Origin: Galerina marginata
Lineage: Eukaryota > Basidiomycota > Agaricomycetes > Agaricales > Galerinaceae
Direction: 5' to 3'
Length of the DNA stretch: 64,000 nucleotides
Assembly: GCA_023014335.1 (NCBI GenBank)
Contig: JAECYW010000004.1
Location: 2,542,001-2,606,000 of the forward strand
The notes under the pieces were generated by a model, which searched no databases, was not told where the DNA came from, and saw only the letters and a program-made list of their open reading frames with translations. The first letter of the stretch is position 1. Every line of letters begins with the position of its first letter. This document shows positions 47,401 through 58,600 of this stretch, piece after piece. The translations under genes and the position numbers were made by a program.

Positions 47401-50400
47401 TATGTGTGAAACCTTTATTAAACATGTATTGGGTGTTGGCAATAACTCTCCAGGCTTGTATGGTAAAACAAATGCTTATTATGGAACAGTTGAACAACAA
47501 GGTTGTCTAACTTTGCATCTACATCTACTATTATGGATTAAAAATTCACTTTCACCTCAGGAGATCAGAGATCGCATCATGGATACTACTTCTGACTTTC
47601 AAAAACAAATGGTAGAATATCTGGAAAGTGTTCATCAAGGTGAATTGTTAAATGAAAAGCCCTTAGCTGATATCCTTGCATCCTTCAAATCTAAGCAAGA
47701 ACAGACTGGTTACTCAGATCCAACAAAAACAATGCCAAAACCTCCACCTGAATTATGTAAATCAAAAAATTGTACAGATTGTTCCAAATGCAAGGAATTA
47801 AATGAATGGTGGGTTAAATTTGAAGAAGAGACCAATGATATACTTGCAAGATCTAATAGACATGACTGTAGAACTGATATTGAAACCAAAGATGGTAGAT
47901 CTGTAAGAAAAGGCTGCAAAAATAGCAAAGGTGAATGTAAAGCAAGATTTCCTAGAGATATTGTTGAGAATACTATGGTTGAACCTCTTACAGGTGCTCT
48001 AAAATTGAAAAAAGGTGAAAGTTGGATGAATACATTTACACCAGCTCTGTCTTATCTTATTAGAGCAAATACAGATGTAACAAGTCTTTTGTCTGGAACT
48101 TCAGTCAAAGCTGTTGTTGCTTATGTTACAGATTATGTTACTAAACCAGGTCTTACAACTTATTCAATCTTTGATACAGTGCGCCAAATATTCTCTAAAA
48201 ATTCAGAGTTACTAGGTGGTAGCAGTAGTCGCCAAGAAACTGCTAGAGCTTTAATGACTAAAATGGTCAACTCACTTACATCTAAAATGGAAATAGGAAG
48301 TCCAATGGCATCTTTATATCTATTAGGAAATCCAGATCATTATACTCAGCACAAATTTATAAAGTTTTACTGGAGACTCTATGTCTGCAAAGTCAGAGAT
48401 GCATGGGGTGATAATGATAAAGAAGAAAGTCCAGAAAAAGTTGTTCTTGATAAGAATCTTGGAGACTATGTTGGTCTTTCTAAAGTTGATGATTATATTT
48501 ATCGTCCAAACATACACAAAAATATCACTTTATATGAATGGATTCGCAGATCAGAAACTACAAGGCGCTCAAAAAAGAACTTGAAAAAATTTGATTCTTT
48601 ACAAGATATACTTAATGGACAGCTTGATAACATAGAAGAAGAAGAATTAAATGAGCAGCTGGATTCAAATGATGAGCTAGATCTTATTTCACAAGTTGGT
48701 GGTGGCAAATCCAGCCAGTCAGATGATGAATTACAAGTTCTTACGTAGTAAAAGAACTTGTTTTCTGGCCTGCATAGCAGGCAGAAATGGTTTCTAACGC
48801 AATGGTTGGAAATTCTCCCACTGCTATAGTGACCCTGCATGATTTCTGTATCTCAGCCATTACTGGGCCAATTTTTATGATCTTGGTATCAAAAAAATCG
48901 TAAAAATCAGGGCTTTCATGTGGCATGTGTATCCAGGGTTCATTAGGTCATGTGACTTGTTCACACGACCCAAAAAGCGCAAATTTGTGTGAATTTATGC
49001 TTAAAACAGATTTGAATGAGCTAGATATGCTAAAATGTGTTGCCCAGACCAATATAGAATAATGTACAAATATTTACATATGTTTTGCAATGATGTCATG
49101 GTGTCAAATCTGGCAAACAGCCAGCTCAACTTGGTGAAAATCCGAAAATTGGTGTTAAACTGACTGGATAACCCATAAAAGGCACACCAAACATTGCAAA
49201 ACATGACCAAATAACATGAAAATAATGTTCTAGAAGCTTACATAATCAAACTCACAGCAGGACTTTGTGCAATTGCCTTGGATTTGGTAATGCACCAACT
49301 TGGACCAAAATATTCTCAGGGATATGTCATGTGATATGTGTGCACAGACCATCTCTTAGGTAAAAAAAACATTATCAGTATTTTTATTTTATTTTAATGC
49401 CTTTAAAATCTCTCAATATAGCTTATTTACTGTGTTTTCAACAATATTCCGCATTTGGTAAGTCACATAAAGATGTGACAATACGCATGTGACACCATCT
49501 TTTAGCCCTGATTTTTCTGATAATTACACACTTTGTTTCAAGGCAATCTGATAAAAACTAAGCGACGTATAAATTAATCTTGTTGCAAGTTTCTTATTGT
49601 AGTCTAATAATTAATCTTGTTACAAGTTCTTACGTAGTAAAAGAACTTGTTTTCCGGCCTGCATAGCAGGCAGAAATGGTTTCTAACGCAATGGTTGGAA
49701 ATTCTCCCACTCATACTGTGACCCTGCATGGTTTCTCTATCTCAGCCATTACTGGGCCAATTTTTATGATCTTGGTATCAAAACATTCGTAAAAATCAGG
49801 GCCTTCCTGGTCATGTGACCAGTTGATTTTAGGCTTGTTAGATTCGCCTTATTTTTCTGCTTTTTTTGAGTATAAGATCATCCCAATCGGTTCAGATTTG
49901 AGCGGACTACATGTTATTTACGTATTTAATATGTATTTGTTTAATAACAGTGTAAGTCTTCAGGCACTGCCTCACCCCAAAGTAAGAACTTGTTTTTGCC
50001 ATGCGCAGCAATGGCCTCTGACCAAGTTAAATATTCAAAATAGTACTATCAATAAATCTGCTAAAACAAGTCTTAATATAAAGTATAACTTCTTACCTGG
50101 TCATCCTCTGTATAGAACACATGAGGTAGTTTATAAAACCAATGATCCTTTAGTAGTTCCAGTGTTTTTAGGTGGCATTCTTCCTAGAAGTGATCAAGGT
50201 GATAGAGAATATTATTGTTCAACAATGTTAACACTTTTTAAACCATGGAGAACTGGAAGAGATCTTAAGCTTGAAAATCAAACCTGGGATGAAGCTTTTA
50301 ATGCTTTCAAATTTGCTAAACATCAAAACCAGTTGATGAAAAATTTCAATTTAAGATATGAATGCAATGATGCCAGAGATGATTACTCTGCTAAATTGAA

Positions 50401-53396
50401 AAAAGGTGCAGCTCAAAAGAATAGTATATTTGGATCTTGGATTGATAGTGAACAAACTCTTAATGAACTAGATCAGACAGCATTGGACTATACCGATGAT
50501 GGTCCACTAGCATCTTTTGATAATGAACAAGACATGTCTGAACTTCTTATAAATGATGCTGGTAAAACTGAAGAAATGGCTCAGATTGAAAAAGTAGTTC
50601 AAAATATAGGCTGGCTGGATAGCTCCAAAGACAATACTATAAAACCTGATAGCACCTTTAAACCTACTGAGAATTTCAATAGCAGTGAATGGAATTCTAT
50701 AGTTGATGCTGCTAAAAAAGATGTTATTGCTCAAAGAATGAAGGATCTGCCATCAGGTATTAATAAATCTACTGATAACCATGAGTCTCATGATGAAGTT
50801 GTAGTATCAGATATATCATATATTAATAAGGATTTCCAGGCTGAGAAATTGAATGAACAGAAATTCATTGATGATACTGTTAGTAAATTTAGTTTGAATA
50901 CAGAACAAGAGCGTGCATTCCGCATTGTGGCTAATCATGCAACCCTTCATAAAACTGAACCTCTTAAAATGTATCTAGGTGGAATGGGTGGAACTGGTAA
51001 ATCTCAGGTTATTAAAGCTTTAATTGCTTTTTTTGAACTAAGAAAAGAAAAACATCGCATTATGATTCTGGCTCCTACTGGTTCAGCAGCTGCTTTACTC
51101 AAAGGATCTACATATCATTCAGCTCTAGGTATTCAAACTGAGGCAATGAAAAAAAATGAACAAACCAATTTAGCTCAGGTTTATACTAGACTTGAAGGTG
51201 TTGAATATATTTTTCTTGATGAAGTTTCAATGTTATCATGTCTTGATCTTTATAAAATCAGTGCTCAGCTTGCTAAACTTAAAAATATTGTAGATAATCC
51301 ATTTGGTGGTATGAATATGATTTTTGCTGGAGATTTTGCTCAACTAGCACCTGTTAAAGGTGCTTCTCTTTACAGTGGAGGAGTTGGTACAACAATTAAT
51401 GCTGCTATGACAGAACCTGGCCAGCAAACTGCAATAGGCAAAGCTTTATGGCATCAGATAACTACAGTTGTGATTTTGCGACAAAACATGAGACAAAGAT
51501 TCCAATCTTCTGCAGATACTAAACTTCGCACTGCTTTAGAAAATATGCGCTATGCAGCCTGTACAGCTTCTGATATTCAGTTTCTCAGAACAAGAATAGC
51601 TGGAAAAAGAAAGGATCAGCCCAATATTGCTAGTTCATTATTCCGCAATGTCTCAATCATTCTAGGTTTAAATTCTGAAAAGGACAAAATCAATGATCTG
51701 GGATGTCAGAGGTTTGCAAAAGACACTGGTCAGACTTTAACTGATTTTTATTCTGTGGATACTATTGGTGAAAGTGTTCCACCTGAAACACTTAGACTTT
51801 TAAAGAGAAAAAATCCTCAAGCTAAAACAATCAGAAAAAAACAAGTCTCTCTTCCTTTAAAACTTCAAAATATTCTATGGAATATGAGATATTCAATGAC
51901 TGAAACTGTTCCTGGAAAATTGTCTTTATGTTTTGGAATGCCAGTTATGATCCGCAATAATGATGCTACAGAATTATGTATCACACGTGGTCAAGAAGCT
52001 CATGTTGTAGGCTGGCAAGCTTCAAAAGGTGCTGAAAATCATTTGGTTCTTGATGTTTTATTTGTCAAACTTGATTCACCAGCTAAGACAATTCAACTTA
52101 AAGGTCTTCCTCAAAATGTTGTTCCTTTAACTCGCTCTAGCAAAAGTATTCTTTGTTCAGGTTTAAAATCCCCTATTTCAATTAATAGATCTCAAGTTTC
52201 TGTGCTTCCAAATTTTGCAATGACTGATTATGCTTCACAAGGAAAAACAAGAGAATACAATGTTGTAAATTTGAATAGTTGTCGCAGTCATATGGCTTAT
52301 TACACTGCATTATCTAGAGGTTCAACTGCAGAAGGCACAATTATTCTTCAAGGCTTTGATGATCATAAAATTACATGTGGTATATCTGGTTATCTAAGAC
52401 AAGAATTCAGAGAACTTGAGTTATTAGATGAGATTACTAGACTCAAATATCTTGATCAACTCCCTACTTCAATTACTGGAAATCTTAGAAATATTATCAT
52501 AAGACAGTATCAACAAATCAAAGGCACAGGTTATTGTCCACCTTGTATAGATAAAGCACTACAATGGTCTAAAGAAAAGCCAATGGAAAATACACCAGCT
52601 GTTAAAGATAGTCCATGGACTATTATCAATAAGAAGCCTGTGGTTTCAAAAGCTAAAACATTTGTTGCACAACATTTTCAGCCTGCCAAAGGTTCAATCC
52701 CAGTTAAAGTAAACAATTTAAAGAGAAAAATAGAGGATACTGAAATACCTATAGTTCCATTAGAGGCTAAGAAAATAATTAAGATCAAAAAACCCAAAAT
52801 TACTTATGATATTGAACTTCAAGGCTTAAAATGGGATTCAGTCAATTATAGCTGTTCTTATGACTCATTATTTACAATATTGTTCAATTTATGGTCTCAA
52901 AACAAAAAACAATGGACCAAAGAGCTTAGTCAATATGGCGAATTTACACAAACTTTGGTAAAGGGATATAAAAATGTTCAAACTGGATCTCAAACATTAT
53001 CTGCAGTTAGAGATTTGGTTAGACATGAATTAAAAACATCTCAACCAGATAAATTCCCTATAGGGCATACAGGAACTGATATCCGTGATCTTTTACAATC
53101 AATGTTCCAAAAGCCCAATCAGAAAGATATCAGTTATGAAAAGTGCAGTGATTGTAATTATGAAGCAAGTTCTCAAATTCAATCTCAATCTTTGATATTT
53201 ATTACATGTTCTTCACATAAATCTACTCAGTCAAACTTTAAACACTGGCAAAACCAAAAGAAATATTGTGGACTATGTACTAAAAGAGTTTGTATCACAA
53301 GATATTTTACTATTTCACCAAGTTTTATATGTTTTAGTTTGGAGGTTAAAAAGATTATAAGTAAATATATTAAAATTGAAAACCAAGACAAGAGTA
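44480..53396 (+). pseudogene. Helitron B Rep-helicase, split by two insertions
   Basis: Coding parts are 44,480-48,730, 50,027-53,396 and, beyond Helitron C, 63,883 onward. All junctions keep frame. Domains are as in helicase A: hydrophobic leader MRLLLVFLVFFILIP, Cys cluster, LHLHLLLW, AYVTDYVTKP, GGMGGTGKSQ, FLDEVSM, DYASQGKT and the USP-like NYSCSYDSL. From about 46,010 on it is nearly identical to A, but the first ~500 codons and the JmjC gene are clearly diverged. Several Arg in A are Cys in B through CG-to-TG changes, including QQGC for QQGR just before the HUH motif and MCNEIW for MRNEIW. The two insertions make it non-functional unless they are spliced. Confidence 0.88.
48731..50026 (+). 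mobile_element. 889-bp-family Helitron with two 5' termini, inside helicase B
   Basis: 1,296 bp, plus orientation. 5' termini start at 48,731 and 49,620 (889 bp apart); the 3' end is GTAAGAACTTGT, hairpin GCCATGCGCAGCAATGGC, CTCTGACCAAG. It lies between A48730 and T50027; copy A has the empty site GATGAATTAAATATTC at about 32,124. A frame from 49,823 is open through the 3' end into helicase codons, producing a 1,208-codon chimeric frame that includes about 70 codons of the element. Confidence 0.95.
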
Positions 53397-53425
53397 TTAT
53401 GAGTCCTTTGATTTATCAAAGACTC
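53397..53425 (+). other. Helitron C 5' terminal hairpin
   Basis: After TTAT, GAGTC...TTTGAT pairs with ATCAAA...GACTC, a stem of about 11 bp with short loop. The same structure is found, inverted, at 17,325-17,353. Confidence 0.8.
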
Positions 53426-53902
53426 ATTCTTTATAATCCCAGAACTTAGTCAAAAATTTGATTCATTCATTCATCCATCAACACCGCGGGAAAATTTTTC
53501 CAAAAAGATCAACAGGCATCATTTACAGGTAAAACATGTCTCATCACTATTAAACATTAATTTTTTGCATTCAACCAATTTATAAAGATAGTATGTGGAT
53601 TTGAAATATATATATGTTAAAAAAAGAATTCATTTTAAGTATACTTTGAGCATTAAAGTGTCAATTTTCATGATGCTGATATTAAAAAAAATTGAAAAAT
53701 ATGAGGCTTCAAAGTCCAAAATTTTAGAATTTTTTTGATATTACTTTTGTGAGTTTCAACATAGTAATTATTAAAATGCAGTAATCAAAAAGAAATTAGT
53801 GTAACTGTGCCAAATATTATATGGCTGTTGACTTTACCACTGCAAAGACCCAAATTTTACAATTTTTTGACATCACTTCCATGAGAATTGACCCAGTAAT
53901 GG
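53426..53902. other. Helitron C 5' noncoding region
   Basis: AT-rich. Part of it (CAACACCGCGGGAAAA and the ATTCATTCATTC repeat) is shared with the short derivative at 16,443-17,353. No gene is seen. Confidence 0.5.
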
Positions 53903-55328
53903 TTGAGATGCAGTGAAAATAATTTTCTGGTGTGGCTGTGTATAATATTATTGCAAAGACCTGATTTTTAGAAGTTTTTGGTATTACTTTCATGAAATTT
54001 GAGTCAGTAATAATGTTTTGAATGAAAATTTGAATATCAAAAAAATTGTAAAAATCAGGGCTTTCTGATGGTAATATGCACAGCCACATAGTATTCTGCA
54101 CAGCCGCACCATCACTTTGTTTCCACTGCGTCTCAACCATTACTGTGTTAATTCTCAGAAGGATAATATCAAAAAAAAAGGGTTAAATTAGAGTTTTTTA
54201 AAGTCTTAAATTTCCTAAATTTTTTGATCTTGAAAGTATGAAAATTGAAATGTTATTGCCCAAAGTACACTCCAATCAGTTTTATTTGCTTTAGCATTGT
54301 TATAGTTATGGTGAAAATATAAGAATGTATGTTTTATTGTGGCTGTGCATTTTACCATTGCAAAGACCCAAATTTTACAATTTTTTTGATACTACTTCCA
54401 TGTGAATTGACCCAGTAATGGTTGAGATACAATGAAAATAAATTTTTGGTGTGGCTGCGCAAAAAGCTATGTGGCTGTGCACATTACCATTGCAAAGCCC
54501 TGATTTTTACAATTTTTTTGATATTATTTTTGTCAAATTTGACATAGTAATGACGTTCCAAATGTATATTTCAGGTTTTTTTTTTTTTTCCGGGTGGCGG
54601 CCCAGAGCACAGTCGCGACTGTGCTCCGGCTCCTCCGGGCCGCCACACAGAAATATCGTTTTCAGTGTATTTCAATGATTACTGGGTCAAATTTGACAAA
54701 AGTAATATCAAAAAAAATTGTAAAAATCAGGGCTTTGCAATGGTAATGTGCACAGCCACATAGCTTTTTGCGCAGCCACACCAAAAATTTATTTTCATTG
54801 TATCTCAACCATTACTGGGTCAATTCACATGGAAGTAGTATCAAAAAAATTGTAAAATTTGGGTCTTTGCAATGGTAAAATGCACAGCCACAATAAAACA
54901 TACATTCTTATATTTTCACCATAACTATAACAATGCTAAAGCAAATAAAACTGATTGGAGTGTACTTTGGGCAATAACATTTCAATTTTCATACTTTCAA
55001 GATCAAAAAATTTAGGAAATTTAAGACTTTAAAAAACTCTAATTTAACCCTTTTTTTTTGATATTATCCTTCTGAGAATTAACACAGTAATGGTTGAGAC
55101 GCAGTGGAAACAAAGTGATGGTGCGGCTGTGCAGAATACTATGTGGCTGTGCATATTACCATCAGAAAGCCCTGATTTTTACAATTTTTTTGATATTCAA
55201 ATTTTCATTCAAAACATTATTACTGACTCAAATTTCATGAAAGTAATACCAAAAACTTCTAAAAATCAGGTCTTTGCAATAATATTATACACAGCCACAC
55301 CAGAAAATTATTTTCACTGCATCTCAAA
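53903..55328. repeat. Large inverted repeat (about 1.4 kb) in Helitron C
   Basis: Two arms of about 700 bp are nearly perfect inverses about an axis at 54,615/54,616. The mirrored open frames (53,817-54,140 minus, 55,090-55,401 plus) share 79 residues, but I take them as repeat DNA and not genes. Each arm is built from degenerate copies of a ~130-bp unit containing GTGGCTGTGC, CTGATTTTTACAATTTTTTT and CCCAGTAATGGTTGAGA. The centre is occupied by a small GC-rich palindrome (54,594-54,646). Confidence 0.9.
54594..54646. repeat. Small CGCG-centred palindromic element at the axis of the large repeat
   Basis: Arms GTGGCGGCCC and GGGCCGCCAC are perfect. The core palindrome at 54,605-54,626 is centred on AGTCGCGACT. 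It is related to the unit at 15,913-15,987. Confidence 0.75.
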
Positions 55329-55645
55329 AAAACCTGATTTTTCCAAATTTTTTGATATTATTTTCATCAAATTTGACCCAGTAACAACTGATACATACTG
55401 AAAATGCCATAAGCACTTGCCAGCTTGTGCTTGTTTTCTAATCTTGAAACTGGCCAACCACAAACACAAACCTAAACTAGGGTTAGCATAGCCACATTAC
55501 AATCAGTTTTGGATCACAGCCATATTTAGCCACATTATATAATCATTCCATGGAATGCACTGCCACTGATAGACAGCCTGCCCTAAAGTTTCTGTTTATA
55601 TAAACACATTGAAGCTGGGATGTTTCTTTCTTCTTTACCATCACC
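55329..55645 (+). promoter_or_regulatory. Probable promoter and leader of helicase C
   Basis: It contains the palindrome GTTTATATAAAC at 55,594-55,605 (a TATA-box-like core 40 nt before the ATG) and GCATTCCATGGAATGC-type symmetry at about 55,546. The region around both is partly kept in the 911-bp derivative element. Confidence 0.5.
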
Positions 55646-58600
55646 ATGTATCCTCTAACTTGGCTGTTCTTGCTATGGCCTCTGACCACACTCTACTCTT
55701 ATCTTAGCTATCTTTCTGGCTCTCAGGAATTCAGAGTGTTCTATGAATCTTCATATATTGAAGTTATAACATATAAACCTCTACTTTCCTCTGGTCACTC
55801 TGGGTTGCTATTAAATGATCTCATTCCTTTAGATTGTTTTATCCTTAAACCTACAAATATTTCTGGGATAAAAACAGGCAAGTTGAAGTCTTTTTTTTCA
55901 AATTTAATAAATTCTAATATTCAATTTAATTTTCTAGTTCAAGAGAATGTCCTTTCTGTGGCATTAGCATCTTCTAACATTGATCTGGCATTCATATTTG
56001 ACACTGATTTGGCATTGACACTTGGCACTAATTTGGCATTATCAGTTAATAGTGATATAAATTTATTATCTTCATTGACATTAGCATTTCAAACAAATCT
56101 GATACATAATTTACATTGGCATTGGGATGGTATTTCATGTGGTATTAAATTTGGTATTGATTGTAAGATAACTTATAATCAATCTCAAAATCAACATATT
56201 TTTAATTGGAAAAAAATTGAGATATACTTTGAAAAAAAACTACTTCAATTCCAAACCTCTTTTATTCTTGAATTCTATATTAGATTTATGCTTTCTATTT
56301 TGAATATGTCAGATATAATTTTCAAAAAGGATTTGCCTTACATTCAATGTCAAATACTAAATTTAAAATTTCAAAGAAACTGTTATTATCAACATGATTT
56401 TAAAGCTAAAATGAACAAACTTAAAGGTCATACTATTATTGTCCACCCATTTCCAATTCTTAAAGCTGTGATTATCCCACATTTATTTGCATTCAGCCTG
56501 ATTCAACAATTTCTTCTGAAGCCAGTTTTTAAAATATTCTATAAGATTATTAAACCTATAAAAATAGAAGTTTATAAAATGTTATTTGAAACCATAATCT
56601 GTCTTTCAGATGTGAATAAATGTGAAACTTCTAAAGCCAGAATTGTAGGAGGTGGACCATTATATGAATTTACTTATAGTGAACTTGCATCCTATACTTC
56701 TCAAGTTAAACCTGATGAAAAATATTTATTTCAGTCATATATACTTGAATCAGAAAAATCATCAGTTGTAAAACAATGTTCAGACCTAATTTCTGTCTCT
56801 GGAATACCTTTAAATAATATTTTATCTCAATTAAGTATTTTTCATCTGAAAATCATTGCAATTGCACATGGTTTAAAAGTTCATTCAAAAATCAAAACTC
56901 ATGAACTTCAAGCCATGATTGGATCACATACATGTTACTCTTGTCCTTTATATGTATGTATCTTTAAAAGTATTGATCAAACACAAAAACTAGAAAAGAA
57001 AAAAGCTAATAATTTAAAAGCAGTTAAAGCATATCAAATGTCAAATTCTGAAAAATATAAATCTGGTAATTTGAAAGCAGTCAAAACATACCAGACATCT
57101 AATCCTGAGAAATATAAATCTGGAAATTTAAAAGCAGTCAAAAATTATCAAATATCAAATACTGAAAAATATAAGTCAGATCATTTAGCAGCAGTCAAAA
57201 AAAACCAGATAAAATCAGCAACTAAATTTCCACCTTCTTCATTGTCTGATAAACTTCAACATTTAATCATATCCAAATTTTGCAATGATACAAAACCCAA
57301 TAAATTTGAGGAAACTGGATGTTCTGTCTGTGGAAAATTAACACTTCTTATAGATCTATTAAAATTATCTGATTTAAATTTAAACCTTGATTTTTTGCAT
57401 CAACCAGGTGTAACTCAAGTTGAAAGACATTCATCAGATGACTCATTTGAGGAAATTAATGGTCCTGTACTTGAACATAATTTGGATAGTATTTGTAAAT
57501 CTTGCTATAAATCTGTGTCAAAAGGAAAAATACCTATACTTGCATTAGCAAATGGAAAATGGTTAGGAAAGGTGCCACCTGAACTTCAAAATTTATCATA
57601 TGCTGAACAATTACTTGTTGCTCGTGTTCGGCATAATAGATGTTTGGTTAGAGTTTCATCTGGAATGCATAAAATGAGAGCTAATGCTATTTCATTTGCT
57701 AATCCAATACCTAAAATCTATAATATTCTTCCACCACCAGTAGAAGAAATGGATGATGTTTTAGCATTTATTTATACTGGCCCATGTAAGCCCACTAAGT
57801 CTGATTTTGAAAGAATCCCACTTTTAGTTCGTCATAAAAAGGTTGCAGCTGCACTTGAATGGTTGAAATTAAATCATCAAGATTATTTTGACTTGGAAAT
57901 TTCATATGAAAACCTTAAAGCCTATCCAGAAGATGTTCCACCAGTTGTAATTGACTATAAAGAATCAATTTCCAATAAAGATCCAGAATCTACTGCTGTA
58001 AATGATATGGAGGATGAAATTGGTACTGAAAATGGACCTTGTCCTTTTGTAGTACATGGCTTGACTGGAGAAGAATATTCAACAAAAAGTCTCAAAGCTT
58101 TAAAAGCCATTGCACTTAAACATTTAACTGATAATAAAAAAATTCTTGCAGTTGGACATGAAAAAAATCCACAATCAATTTATAATAATCCCCAACTTTT
58201 CCCTCAAATGATGCCTTGGTTATTTCCCTATGGACTTGGTGGAATTGGAAACAAGCTTCAGAAAAATCATATATCTGACTTGGCTCATAAAAGACATTTG
58301 CTGATGTATTATGATAAAAGATTTCAGACTGATCCACATTTTCCACTTATTGCTTTTAATCATGAACAAATAAAAGAGAGTACAACAGCTGGATATTTAC
58401 TGGCAAATAAGCCTAAGTTTGAAAATATTTCTAAAAGACTAATGGAAGTTGATGTTGGAGTTCTTACTAATTTGATCAAAAGAATGGAAGAAGGTGAAAG
58501 AGTAAAACCTGAAACTGATGAGGAAAAACTTTGCTTTCAGTTAATTAAAGACTTGGATCATGTTGGTGGATCAGTTAAAGGCTCAACTACCACCAAAAAA

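Noticed and set aside
53817..54140. 107-codon frame and its mirror at 55,090-55,401
   Set aside because: Both lie within the large inverted repeat and contain the repeat motif; they are inverse copies of noncoding DNA.
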